Of a DNA stretch of 64,000 bases, positions 36,201 to 47,718 are shown in pieces. Source of the DNA: Scolanthus callimorphus (taxonomy: Eukaryota > Cnidaria > Anthozoa > Actiniaria > Edwardsiidae); the NCBI GenBank assembly GCA_033964015.1, contig CM066920.1, forward strand, positions 7,841,912-7,905,911, in the 5' to 3' direction. A model generated the notes under the pieces. It was not told the origin of the DNA. It saw only the letters and a program-made list of their open reading frames with translations, and searched no databases. The translations under genes were made by a program, and so were the position numbers. The first letter of the stretch is position 1; every line of letters starts with the position of its first letter.

Positions 36201-39200
36201 CTCTTCCAGGGTCTTGAACCTAATAAAACTGAAGATACATATAGCAAAGTTGTCAATTAAGGGTGAAGCTCGGTCACAGGCGAATATTAGGAGCTGCGAC
36301 GACGGCAACGAGGACGACAATGGCAGAGAACAATACACTTTATTACAGAACACAATGCTTGCACGTGCAAACTATCAAGTAAAATCCTTCTGAACTGCTT
36401 CGTTTTATGCTCTGGTGGGAACGTGGATGGCGATTTTGTGATAGTATTGCATGATATGATTGCGAAGGGATATGGATTTGCTGTTAACCAACATTAAAAT
36501 GCAAAGAAAAATCCTAAACGATTGATATTAACTGAGAAATAGGAACATATGAGCGATTCGACCTCGTTCCGTTCCCGTTCCCTCCTTGTGATAGTGTGAC
36601 GATTAATTAATTATTAATAGCAACTCCTTAACTTGCTTTTCTTTGAGTGTAGACCGTGAACACTTTTCGCGTTTGTTCAGCTTTGAAAACATTACGTTTC
36701 CAACGATTTCCAATGGCAATCAGACAAAAAAAAGGTCAGCAATCAATGTGGTGATTTCCAATAGAGTACGCAACCACGTGGGGCCGTCTGTCTCGCCACT
36801 CCATGTGGGTGCGTGCTGCATTGGGAATCTGCCATTTGGGGATTGGCTGTCGTTTTGTTTTGGTCTGGTTGCCGTTGGAAACGTCTCGAAAGAGGCTAAG
36901 GCCTAGGACATACGTCGGTCTTATCATCAGACGTTCCTAATGTAAATGAGGAAACTATAATGTCTAAGTTCATTTGCATTAGGAACGCGTGCTCATGATA
37001 AGAGACCAGCGTATGTCCTACGTCTTAGGAACGTATCATTTCCTCGTTGGAAACGTAATATAACGTTCTCAACTTGAACAAACACGAAGTGTTTGTGATC
37101 CACACGCAAATGCAAAAAGCCCTATTTACCTAAATCAAAAACATAAATATTATATAAATCCAAAACTATGTTCAACATGGCGGCAGTAAGCCTAGTAAAA
37201 CTGAGCGAGCACAAGTGCATTAGACAAGAGCTCAAAGAGCCCCAAAAGGGATGTTTACTGCGATTTTCATAATTCTGCGAACTCCCACGTGACATTTCCT
37301 AACACCAAACTGCGTTTTGGCGTCCGTCAATCAAACCTTTGAGTCCACACATGTTTTCTGAGTTTGGTTTGCATTTATAGTGAAATAAAACGTTGTGTTT
37401 TGAAGCCTACAACGCTAGACCCTATCAGTTCACAAGATCTATCATCTTTCTCCGTGAGATTGTTCACCCCGATTGACTGACGGTAGTCAAACCGCGGTTT
37501 GTAGGTCGGTATATACAGTTCACTGAAAATGAGTGTGAAACAGTTACCCTTTCTCACTGCATACTCATTACCACATCGCAAAGCTAAGTTATGGGAAGAG
37601 GGTCTGCGACTGCTGTGGAAATAGGTATGCAGCGAAGAAAGGCGCGTAGGGCGTGCCAGTCAACCGCATAGGGGGATGGAGGGTGGGGTCGAAACATTTC
37701 ATCGTCTTGTCGAGATGAGCGCGAAACTGGCACATGGCAAGACTGTGAGTCCCAGCTTTATACCAGGGCACGCAAAGCATTACTAATAACGGTTTGACCA
37801 GTTTAAACGAATCCTTGCGCTTTGGCGATGCGCTCATTAGTATGCAAAAATGAGAATAGTTTTTTAATTATATGTGCAATTTTGACAAATCTTATGAATA
37901 TCCGTAATTTAGGTTAATATTTGAGTACAATTTCAGGATATCCTGTAGTTAATGGCATCAAACCATTGAGCTTTCTAATGCTTCCCAGGAGTCCTTTACT
38001 ATATCTGGGGGTGGGTGGGGGGGGGGGGGGGGGGACTGAGGGGCCCATGCTCCCCCTAATAACGCTTTACAATATAGTTATTTAAAAATAAAATAACAAA
38101 ATGAAAAAGGATAAAAATAGGATATAATATTTACAATAGAATAAAATAAAAAAATAAATAGACAGATCTAGCCTTAGACGGGAATAAATACTGAATAATC
38201 AAGTGGATTCAGAATAAACAAAAAAGTCCTAAACATGATAAATCAGCTTTATTTCAAAAAAATATTTGTGGACCAAAGCCTTTGGATCTATGTAAAATAG
38301 CACACTAAGATATATGATATGATACATATAAATCAAAACGAAATACGGTAAAGTTTTCATGACTAAAAGCGAACCAGAATAATTTAATGGAACACGGAAG
38401 AGTACAGTACATGGTAATTAGTAGAACCAGCTGCAGTATTTCGATGTAGATTTCTGATTGCTTATTAAATTCTTATGCTCTCGCTTCATTCTAAAATAAA
38501 GACTTCAACAAACTTATGAAAAAATATCATTCTAATGTTATTTTAAGGAAAGTATTGCGGGGAATAATAAAGTATTAGGGCAAATAAACGCTGGCTTTGC
38601 CCGCTTTGGTGCACTTCCGGTTCGTGAGCGTCACGCCACCTGCGCGTGACGGCTGCGTGACGAGTACGTGGCGTGGCTGCTGAGCTGGTGCCACGCACTC
38701 AACACGAAAGCCGAACTCGCGTCTCCGCCTCGAACTAAAGCAAATACCAAGACAATCCGAAAAACACGGTATTTTACTTGACCAAATATTTGTCCTAAAC
38801 TAAAACTGGGAAAAACTACGAAGTTTTGTGAGCACAAATGATGAGAAAGACAGGCATGGATCATTCGGAGAGTGTTTCACCCGAACGGTTCGCCGCCATC
38901 TTGGAGAATCAGCGTGCGATCATGGTGAACCAATCTACGATTCTGCACAACCAGAACAAGATCTTACGAGGGATGGAACAGATAGTGTCGCTAATACCTA
39001 ACTCACAAGCTAACACGCCGACTCCTAGCACTCAGGCGAGTGCGAGTGTGAATAATCCTGTCCATTTATCAAGCGTGCCCAACTTGAGTTACTTCATGCA
39101 ACACCTGATCGGCCTCCACCACCGCGAGTGGACCAGCCGGCTCTGACACAGATTACAGTGGTACCTGCGCAGTCAAACATGGCAGGGCTGCAGATACCTC

Positions 39201-42200
39201 AGTCTCGCGTGGAAACCCAGCTCCCTACATGTACCGTGACATCGATCCCTTCGATACCTCCCATCTCGCAGAACTCGCTCCCCAGCCCGCCACTAGTAAC
39301 AGTTCACCCAGCTCCCGTAGCCATCCCGATCACAAATGCTGTCTCCTCGCCCGACTCGTCTGACGATGAGAGACCGCAGTTCGCGTCGCGCTCGGTGGTT
39401 ATGCAGATTAAATGTAAAAGCTGTTCTATCGGGAACTTCGCTGTACAACTGCTAAGGCATATTTTCCAGTCCGACGAATTAGCGCATAAAAAACTGCTCG
39501 GGGACACGCGGGAAAGAACAAGTGGATCCGGTAAAGTTAAAGTTCATAAAGAGACTGTTTACGAATTGTATAATATTCCAAGCGAAGAGAAAGTTACTAC
39601 ATGGAGGCATTGCGTTCGGGCAATGGATGAATTTTTACGAAGGCCGAAAAGAGACAAAAAATTTAAAGATCACAGTCCTCCTACATTGGTAGGGTTAGGT
39701 ATGGACTCAAAACTGGGATTTTAACTTTATTCTTAAAGAAATTCTAATATATTCACGCAGTTAGAAGACACCTTGAAAGGCCATTTTGTTTCAAACAATA
39801 CGAATCACACATTGAGGAAAGCAATCCCGTTCGATATTAAAGTTATCCTGTCAATAGCTTTACCGGCTTAGTATAAACTCAAATGGAAATATTATAAAAA
39901 CAAACTTCGACTATTACTTAAAATACCGTATACAAATTTATAATTGTCCACGTACACAATACACAATACACAGCTGTGTAAATGATTTTCAAATACTGTT
40001 CGCTCAATTTAAAATAAAGGTTCTTTTAACAGTAATATTGTGATAAAAATAACAGCCACAACAATAGGATGATAAAAGGTTTAGTGCCTTTATCGTTTTA
40101 ACCATGTAAAGATTATTTTAGTTTTAATTAAAAAATAAAACACTGTGAAACTAAATAAGCTATGTTCAAAGTGTGGCTCAATCTTGTCATAATTTGCAAG
40201 AAAATGGTCCTACACTTTCAGAACGATCCTGCTAATATGGCAAGATAAATGGAAAAAAACGTTTTGGCTTTCCAGAGAAAAGGCTATAGGAAAGCTTTTA
40301 CTTCGCTTTCATTAGCGTTATTCATCATGCGGTTGCAAGGCTTACTTATTTAGTGGGACATGTGATTGATTTTAAAAATCTAAGTTATCTTTAGGTTTTG
40401 CGACTATAGTTAAAATATATTTTTCATAATGTTTTGAGTTAAATGTGCTTAACTAGAATATTACAGCATTATTAGACTCTAATTCATTTGGTCTCTTTTG
40501 TGTTTTCTTGACTATTTTAATTGCACTATTCTGTTTCGCTTTGTCATATCATATACATGTATCAGACAGTTTTTTTTGTACATGCTTTTATAGGAAGGGA
40601 GAGGGAGTAGTCATTGTAAAATTGCTGTAAGTGTCCTTGTTATTAAAAAAAAAGAATAAAATTCTCTTCTGGTGACATTTTTTAGAATTTGAGTCATTCA
40701 GTTTGTTCAATCGGGCAATCAGACGAAAATGCTCTTATGTCAATTTCTAAGTTTTCAATTTCTAATTTAAATCTGGGTAATTCTTTTTATAATGGCAAAT
40801 TTGGCCGTCTTCATGTTTTCATCTAATTTAAATGGTTGTTGCAATAAAAAGCTCACATTTGTACTTTTCAGTGGCCACGTTAAGTTTTTGGTGTAGCGTG
40901 GTTTAAATCTGCAAATTGTATCTTTCACCAACTGCAATAAACCTTGCTCAATATTGAACACCCTACATAGTCTAGTCGGTGCAGGGGGTTCACGTGCAAC
41001 CCCCACCCCCACCCCCACCCCCACCCGGAACTAATAACGAGAGACACATTTTTGGAATCCTTAGGATGTCTAGAAAATGGTCTTAGATGTTAACAGCTCG
41101 AAAAAGTGTCCCACGGCCCTATTTTGCCAGATTTTTTTAATGGTATTCTTTTGTTATTTAACAAAAGTCAATGTATGTCTTGTTACTAGTTCCTGGGGGT
41201 GCATGTGAACCCCCTCTACCGACTAGACTAACACATCCATTTGTCTTACCCATATGTGTAATGGCTGTTTCCCTCAGGTGGCTGAATATGGATGTCTAGG
41301 ACATTTCCAGCTTGTTTAAACAGCTCCCCCATTTCCCTCTAAAAAGAGACACACATACAGTAAAACATAAATTACACTTAAACATAAGATTACAAAGGAG
41401 CACTCCAGAAGCTTTTCAGTGGATAGTAATTCAGCTACATCTAAGGTACAATAGGCATGGGGGCATAGCCAGAATTGCATTGTTTCCATTGTTCAGCTTC
41501 CAATTCCTGCTGTACATTTATTGTTTTAGTTTGGCATGCACATGAAATATATTGTGGCAATACCAATTATTACCAGTCACTGCATCACCTTACTTCAATT
41601 TTCATTAGAATTATTCTGCATAACTCTACACCAACTACCAAACCATGTTTTGGCTTCCAACAATCAAACAAGTGAACAGCTCTGGGTGATTTCACGCAGG
41701 CTTGGGATTTTTTTGAACTTATAAGGACTAGCTAGTCTTCAAAACCAAATTTTCCACCATAAAATGCAAATGAAATTTAGAAAAAATCCATGCACTTGTC
41801 TTAAAAATTTTGATGGACAGCAGCCAAGACACAGTATGGTATTCGGAAATGTTAAGTAGGAGTTTGTAGAATTATGAAAATTGCAGTAAAAGAGCCTGGA
41901 AAACATCAGGTACTGTAGGCTAATAAACGGTCTAATAAACCATATTTTCCTTGGTAAAAATATGAAGATCTGGTATTTTGGGTGCAAAACATTGAGCTCA
42001 ATCAGACCCCAATCATGTTTACAGTATGTTTAAATACCCCCTGTGCCTATGGTATCACCACTTTTTGAAAGCACTTACCCTTGTAATGTCTTGTGGCAGA
42101 CGACCCACATACACTGAGAAGAGAGATAACCTCCAACGGTTAAGCTCTCTAGGTGACATTGCTTTGGTCCTTAGACGAACATCAGAATCCAGGTAATCTT

Positions 42201-44436
42201 CATCTTCATCTGGACAATAGTTTGAGAGAAACAAGTTGCATAAAAAATACTATAATGTTGCAAGACATACTCTGAGCTTAGAAGATAAAGAAACAACCTG
42301 TGCATTTTTTAAGGGCCAAAACATGCTTCCTCTGTACCTCCTGTTTTGTGTCAGAAAGCATAAATTGGTTGGCGAGTAAAATGAGCCTGAGCATAGATGA
42401 TTAAATATTCCCCATTTTAGCCTCCTGTAAGACCTTAGCGGCAACATTTTAGTCCGGTCAATTTAGTCGGAAAAAACCCTGAACCTGGAAAAAATTGCAA
42501 CATGGGAAATTTTGGTACTAATTGTCAAAAATATATGTAGGAATAACATATTCAAATTCATAGAAATCTGACCGGGGGAAGTTTGTTAAATTTTTTTGGT
42601 TTTACCAGCGACGTCTGAAAACAAAAGGGCGCCTTTTGTTTTCAGCGGCACTTAGACAATCAAAACACAGAAACTGGGAGAATGTTTATAGACTGTACAG
42701 ATGAAACCGGGGAAGATTTAATAAGGCTTTTTGGTTGAAATAAATAATTTCTGAGCATGAGTTAAGGCTATGAAAAGTTTTTTTCTTTTAGCATATAATA
42801 TTCAAACTTTAGTGTATCACCTACGTGGAAAATACAAGGATCAATACGGGATTCGTCAAAACTCAGGATTATTTAGTCATTATTTTGCAGAACTGGTTAT
42901 AAACAAACACAAAATTGACATCTATGCAATCACATTATGCAGTACACGTAGAAAGAAAGTGCTCAATATCGCTTTCAATATCACACCAAATTACGGCTAT
43001 ACAGTCCATAGCCCTGGCCCTTCGAAATGTTTGCATTCATTGTCTAAGTGCCACTGAAAACAACAGGCTTTCCTTCGTGCAGACGGAAAACCCCAATTTA
43101 ACCAACTTCCCCCGGACGGATTTTCACAAAATTTGGACACGCATTTCTCACATATGTTCTGAGAATTTGCTGTATAAAAATACGATGTTGCCATTTTTTC
43201 CAGGTTAAAAGCTAAATTGACCGGACTATTTCACAGTCCCAAGGGTAGCCATTAAATTGAAGTTACTACCACTGTACAAACTTTTTTTCCTGTCTTCTTA
43301 CCATCAAACTGGTTTTGTTTAGTAGCTGGTTCTCTAAGACTTGACATATCAGGTAAAGAATGACTTCTTCTGTAATTACCGTCTTGTCTTTCAACATTTC
43401 CAGAGGCCTTTGAACATGCAATTTCACAAAAGGCAAAAGTTAGACTTCAAAGAAAAGTCATCATGGTTAGATTCATGTGGTGCTAATCATGTACACCAAG
43501 GGTGGTGTGCACTACTGGAGAGAAACCTGTGAATTTCTAGGGAAAACCCTGTGAATTTTCACAGCAAATAACTGTGTGGTTCTATTTACAATGTTTTCAG
43601 AAAAAGTTGCACTATGACAACTGTCAGTTGTAGCCCACGGTGCATCATGGGAGAAACTAAGAAGGACAGTCTTGTGTTTACTGAGTACAAAATTTATGGT
43701 GAGAGATGTATTATAAAGAATCATTTGGCATAAGAAGGGTGTTAAGTATGGCAATTTAAGCTATGAGCTAAACTAGGACACAAGTAACATGCAACAGTTG
43801 TGTCCTGCATGTTTCCCCAAATGGCTAAACTAGGAAACATTGCACGCGTGTGTCTCGGACACATGAAATGCTTATTGTCTTAAGAAGAAACATTTCTTTG
43901 TGTCCCGGCTACAAAATTTGTCGCATGCAACAATGTTTCTTGTGTAGCTAAACTGGGAAACATGTGTCTGGCTACAATGTTGCGCCCTACATGTGTCCTA
44001 GTTTAGCCAGGGCTTTTATCCTAAGATTCTGTATTGGAATACTGGTACCTATTTGCTCCCATGATGCATTGTGGGCTACAACAGACAGTTGTGATGGTGC
44101 AACCTTTGCTGAAATAGGTGTAGAAGTGGTAGAACCACTTGGCAGTAATAATGTTTGAACACTCACCCTCACATCACCACTGTTTTCCACTAATCCTCCA
44201 GCTGGATGGGTGCCATTGGCTTTAATACTTGCTGTTGGTATTCTGTCATCTGGTGTCTCCTCTTTTTTAGGGCTAGTTGCTTTGAGTAGCTGGAGCAAAG
44301 TGCTATGGAGCTGTTCCTTGTCAGCTTGAGATGTTGCTTTCATTATATCCTCAATTGTTAATGATCCTAGAGGTGTCAATGGTGCAGCATTACTGGCTGC
44401 CATACTTGACGCAGCCATCCCTATTGGTATATTTTG
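27267..44436 (-). CDS. Long RRM-domain protein with repeat region and C-terminal coiled coil (5' end unresolved)
   Basis: Phase-consistent exons: 44436-44167, 43407-43302, 42209-42079, 41338-41250, 36228-36069, then 34965-34828, 33823-33697, 33308-31761, 31674-29652, 29077-28974, 28852-28781, 27976-27904, 27374-27267 (stop). One RRM is split over three exons: SLFSVYVGRLPQDIT, FKQAGNVLDIHIQPPE, then GFIRFKTLEEAEEAVSMFNG. After it come over 1000 residues rich in Ser/Pro/Gln, with a CRFCHQEGRACAH motif and about ten copies of LPSEETATRA. The C-terminus is a coiled coil (ATLKELQEENKVLQ; ARMENELLSLQHELHSMLM). Total is about 1650 residues. The first exon is missing: the most 5' exon found starts in phase 0 after a ttattgcag acceptor. 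A phase gap between 36069 and 34965 implies one more exon, possibly at about 35655-35500. The family is not recognised; the layout suggests an RNA-granule or germline type regulator, which is inference. Confidence 0.85.
29379..29603. mobile_element. MITE, agcctgtgtcagccac family, full-length copy
   Basis: Ends gcctgtgtcagtcactcc and ggctgacacaggct. The interior matches 57316-57532 along its whole length, including attagaagacgaattacg and a segment ending acttggtatgttgctatg. It lies in an intron of the RRM gene. Confidence 0.9.
29765..30060 (-). repeat. 30-bp coding minisatellite (10-residue repeat)
   Basis: About ten 30-bp units inside the RRM gene's large exon, encoding LPSEETATRA with G/A, E/V and P/S variants. 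On the plus strand the unit reads ctcttcactaggcaacgcac plus gtgtagcagt. Being a multiple of three, copy-number change keeps the frame. Plus-strand open frames here are shadows. Confidence 0.95.
33921..34102. mobile_element. MITE, caggggcgtagccagg ends, with poly-G and poly-C tracts
   Basis: Left end aggggcgtagccagg and right end cctggctacgccctt. A ~25-base poly-G follows the left end and a ~20-base poly-C precedes the right end. The core (ggacgaaaattttcaaattt, aatctcccgag) also appears at 56209-56345. It lies in an RRM-gene intron. Confidence 0.85.
34105..34206. mobile_element. Short MITE, gttcctaatgcaaa family, copy 1
   Basis: Arms atgacccgttcctaatgcaaa and tttgcattaggaacgggtcat around a cttagacaatagag core. 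It directly abuts the 33921-34102 element. Related copies are at 36897-37027 and 56683-56812. Confidence 0.8.
34507..34778. mobile_element. MITE, tagagyggatttc family copy
   Basis: Ends tagagtggatttcagatg and catctgaaatccgctcga. Same family as 5262-5424, 35781-35963, 57803-58038 and 59621-59798. The interior has ccaatcagaa repeats. Confidence 0.75.
35011..35445. repeat. 21-bp tandem repeat split by a MITE (35098-35409)
   Basis: Four or five copies of gttttagaagtagcaggctaa lie at 35011-35097 and one to two more at 35410-35445. Between them is an inverted-repeat element with ends aggcccgttcacacggcgcg and gtgtgaacggccctt, 35098-35409. The element has inserted into the tandem array. Its termini resemble those at 1916-2222. 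Confidence 0.85.
35781..35963. mobile_element. MITE, tagagcagatttc family copy
   Basis: Ends tagagcagatttcgtatgac and gtcatatgaaatctgctcta, with internal gcggtac / gtcgcgg alternations. Closely related to 59621-59798. Confidence 0.85.
36647..37105. mobile_element. MITE with a second MITE nested inside (36897-37027)
   Basis: Outer arms gtgtagaccgtgaacacttt and aagtgtttgtgatccacac, extended by tttccaacgat / gttggaaacg. Inside, 36897-37027 has its own arms (cctaggacatacgtcggtct; gtatgtcctacgtc) and the gttcctaatg motif of the 34105 and 56683 copies. Confidence 0.8.
38590..38837 (+). promoter_or_regulatory. GC- and CpG-rich segment upstream of the BEN-like gene
   Basis: In an otherwise AT-rich region, about 38600-38760 is GC-rich with many CpG and cacgc/gcgtg repeats. 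It ends just before the ATG at 38838. This is the usual look of an invertebrate 5' flank. No TATA or initiator could be assigned. Confidence 0.3.
38838..39724 (+). pseudogene. BEN-like domain gene with a frame break, nested in an RRM-gene intron
   Basis: Two overlapping plus frames form one apparently intronless gene. Frame 1 (38838-39146) encodes an N-terminal helical segment (RFAAILENQRAIMVNQSTIL) and Ser/Thr-rich linker, ending at TGA. The -1 frame is open from about 39050 to a stop at 39724 and continues as PDRPPPPRVDQPALTQ, then a Pro-rich stretch, then a domain with CSIGNFAVQLLRHIF, WRHCVRAMDEFLRRP and a basic end. That domain looks like a BEN DNA-binding/protein-interaction domain; the assignment is from pattern only. 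Neither frame alone contains both parts, so there is a one-base indel in the ~100-bp overlap: a true pseudogene mutation, an assembly error or, less likely, programmed -1 shifting. The gene lies antisense in the intron between 41250 and 36228. Possible poly(A) signals (aataaa) lie near 40014. Confidence 0.6.
40968..41230. mobile_element. MITE with (CCCCCA)n tract
   Basis: Ends tagtctagtcggtgcagggg and cctctaccgactagacta. Subterminal gttcacgtgcaacccc is complementary to ggggtgcatgtgaac. After the left arm come four to five cccaccc units. It sits just downstream (on the minus strand) of an RRM exon. Confidence 0.85.
42450..43228. mobile_element. 778-bp inverted-repeat element
   Basis: Ends tagtccggtcaatttag and ctaaattgaccggacta. 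Inner arms include gaaaacaaaagg...cggcacttagac and gtctaagtgccactgaaaac, and gttgccattttttccagg against cctggaaaaaattgcaac. It is the longest MITE-like element here. Its small open frames show no transposase motif. Intronic. Confidence 0.85.
43603..44112. mobile_element. Inverted-repeat element beside an RRM exon
   Basis: Arms around tgcaccatgatgc/gcatcat and acaactgtcagttgtagccc against gggctacaacagacagttgt. A related single arm is present at 7085-7150. The element ends about 55 bp from the exon at 44167-44436. Confidence 0.7.
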
Positions 44437-44699
44437 CTGCAATAAACATTAAAAGAGCAGTTGTCACAATCTTAGCCTTAATTTGAGGTGCTCTGAAATT
44501 AAGCCTGCTTGCCAGTTCTCCTGTGGTCATTTTCAGAAAAGGTTTGTTTTGTTCAGGGTTCTAGGATCCTGCCCTAAACCATAAAAAACAAACTTTTCCA
44601 GTAACCCCATAGGAAATTGCTGACAAGCAGGCTACAGTAATTGCATGTAGGCAGAATCAGTCTATCTATGGCAAGAATAAATACTTCATGAGCTGTTTT

Positions 44700-44935
44700 A
44701 TCCCAGGGATAAATTCACCCCTAGAATCCTATGATATCTCTTTTTTGTGTAAATTGAGGACGAGATATCATAGGATTCAAGTATGTTCAAAGCGTTCAGT
44801 CGGTAGATTCCGCCGAAAATAGCACTCAAAAAGACGATATCGCCCTCGTCGCTGCGCGACTCGTGCGATATCGCTTTTTTCATGCTATTTTCTTAGCGGA
44901 ATCTAGCCTCCTGAAGCTTTGCATAATCCTATAGA
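44700..44935. mobile_element. Pair of short palindromes
   Basis: cctatgatatctc pairs with gagatatcatagg, and gtagattccgccgaaaatagc pairs with gctattttcttagcggaatct. Between the second pair is gcgatatc repeated in both orientations. It probably represents one or two small MITEs upstream of the first RRM-gene exon seen. Confidence 0.6.
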
Positions 44936-47718
44936 ATAGAGCTAGGGGTCGAAATTCCCACAAGCTAAATGCGAGCAGAATTTGCAATTATTGAGCATTT
45001 TCTAGTGAACTGCCTCTTATTTGTTGAAAAAAATATTTCCAAATATTTAAATAATATGTCTTAGCTTGATCTCTGTTGACAAAAAATATGACATTACAAG
45101 AGTAAATAGGCTTAAAAGGGTGGAAATCGTGTTTGTCTTTCAGCTGGCTGTGGCACTTTTATTCATTGTGCATTTTTCTGCTTTATCTTAAAATCTTGTG
45201 GCTTGTCCATTTAGCTTGTAGATCTCATCTCCTACAAAATAACTTTGTCCTTTGACTAAGAAAAGCCCTGTCAGGGCTTGAAATTCAAATTTTTGTCAAG
45301 TTGGCGCTGGCACCTAAGTATTTAAAAGTAGTCGCCAAACCATTATCTTTGGTCGCCAAAAAAAAATTTGGATGCCAAAAAAAACGTTTTTTCTAGTGTT
45401 TGGGTTCCCTGTTGTTTCTATTAAAGTTGCATGCAAGGTAGATTTTCAATTTTCACATAAATAGTCTATCAAATCAGCTAGGGCCTGTGTTTTATTATTA
45501 ATCAGGGATTCTGTTAGCATCCATGGTTCGAATTTTACGACGAAAAGCCCACGATCCTACCGCTGCTATATTATAATAAGCCCACGATACTCTCTTGGGA
45601 AAGGCGCAAAATTCAAAATATGGCAAATGCGAATGGTTGGATAAGCAAATTCATTGCAATGTTATCGATTTTCTTTATTGGGAAAACAAGTCAACAATGT
45701 CAATTGCAATCAAAGGCACACTGTAGGCAAACTCGTGGCTTTTTTGCCATACGTACGAATCATCAGAAAAAAATGCACTACTGTGCTTGGTTATTTTGCA
45801 GTTTATTCGACAGGGTGGACATGAGCTTACTATTAGTTTCTAACCTCACAGTTTATGAATGTTCTACTCAAGTTGCCCTATAGCCAAAGAAAAAATGCTC
45901 AATTTTGATCAAATTAGGAGGATGATCTTATATTTGAACTTAGGCACCGCCATAGCCAGCATACTTATACCTTTTATAAAATTTTAATTTTTCTTACTGA
46001 AAGAACCAGAATGAATTTTTTTAAACCAACCTTAAACCTTACTCTGCCTCGGTAACTATTTTTTTCACTTTGATCAGTCCAAATGCTTTACCGTTTTTGT
46101 GCAGAGCAGGTAAGGTCCTGTATTATTCAGCACATCGATGCACTGCCCAAATATGGTCATTGGAACGCCAATAGCTGTCTTCTGTACATGACAGCTATCC
46201 TGCGATATCCGTCTCTGAGGGAAATATGATGTTTTGAGCTCGTAAATAATACACAAAAGTCATGTTTTTCGTTTTTTTTTTGTGCTATCGATGTGCTGAA
46301 TAATAAAACCATTATCCTGCTCGATTTTGCAGAATATCGTTTGATTTTAGCCAACTCGGGACTTCGTCCCTCGTCGGCTAAGTATCAGACGATATTCTGC
46401 GCAATCTCGCAGGATAATGGTTAAGTATTATGCAAAGCTAAGGCACCTAGAGACACAATAACTTTTGTATTTCATGCCGGCGCTTGATGTCTCGTTGACA
46501 TCCCTAAATGGTGGCATTATTGTAATGCAGCTCAAAATTTGCATGGCTTGACCAGGAGTGTGAGATTAATTTCCTGGACTGACAATGCCCGAGAACGCCA
46601 GTAAATGCGGTATTCAGTAAGAAAACCTGCTTGAATCTAATCTACTGAAATGCTGTGTCACCCCTCACGAGGTCAATACCAAGCTTTGAGGCCTTCCAGG
46701 TCATCGTGCACGCAAAGGTTTGATGCATTATTTCATATTGTTCGGCAGTCTTTGATAACAATAACAGATATAATACATGGATAATTCACATGAATGACTG
46801 AGTCGGTCTCTATTGCTTTAGAACCAAAATAAAAGCATTGTTCTGTGGATTAACTTTGTATTGGGTCACCAAACTTGACAGAACTGACACTGACAGAGTG
46901 CGCGAGAGCCGAGTCCCAAACAAGCCGAAAACACAACAACATGGATATGAAGTTTGTCAAACACACAGCTCAAAAACAGGGGCAGTAAGCTGCGGTCCGA
47001 AGCCTACACTCAAGCGTTTTCACAATATGTTTAATTAAGGCTTGTTCAATATTCTAAAGACGAATTTCGCCGCGGGCTTCGTTCCACGACTGCATGCAAT
47101 GGCTTCTTGTTATATGAAGCAACTTACCTCGAAAGTTCTGATCTTCAAGCCATGAATTGTTTCAAATTCTATTTCCTTAGAGCCTATTTATCATTTGGTT
47201 GTGCACTTGTCGCTCAGTTGTGTCTATTTTCTATAAGATATGAGGGGATAAACACTACAACACTGTCACTGCTGTGTGCACCAGCAAACTACTACAACCC
47301 AACTGATTTTGGCACGTGGTCGTCTTGATGGCATTGCGTTACAAATTCGCACGACGCGTCACACTGTCACACACGCTCATCAGGAAACTCGTCTTTAGCT
47401 ACAGCAAGCTCCAAAAAATAATTGAATGAAAAAACTGTTTGTCAAAATCACAGAGCTGATCTTCCAAAAAAGCGTATATTTTTGCTCGACAAAGCAAAAG
47501 AAGCCAGAAAAAATACAGAATAACAGAAAAGAATACAGAAAACATTACACCACAGGGACCCCGTGAGAGTTGAGGTTGCGCGGGGGAAAGAACTGGAACG
47601 GAGTTCCGGGTTGGACAAAGTTTCGTGTCACTCAGCAGAAAAGTGCTGAAAGTGCAGAATAATTATAGTGGGTTTCTGAGTCGGATTCAACTTGGTTACA
47701 CTAAAGAAAAACTAATAA
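44936..47718. other. Stretch between RRM gene and TAZ2 gene
   Basis: It must hold the promoter of the plus-strand TAZ2 gene and probably the missing 5' exon(s) of the minus-strand RRM gene. The best minus-strand donor is TTTCGAG|GTAAGT (exon end at about 47130), but the exon before it has no usable ATG. Inverted repeats at about 46115-46308 (attattcagcacatcgatg) and 46309-46422 (ccattatcctgc) look like MITEs. Nothing else was recognised. Confidence 0.5.

Noticed and set aside
42770..43208. 95- and 97-residue plus-strand frames
   Set aside because: They lie inside the 778-bp inverted-repeat element and show no transposase motif.
45620..45883. 87-residue plus-strand frame as a gene
   Set aside because: It has no recognisable domain, splice context or neighbouring exon; it is probably chance.
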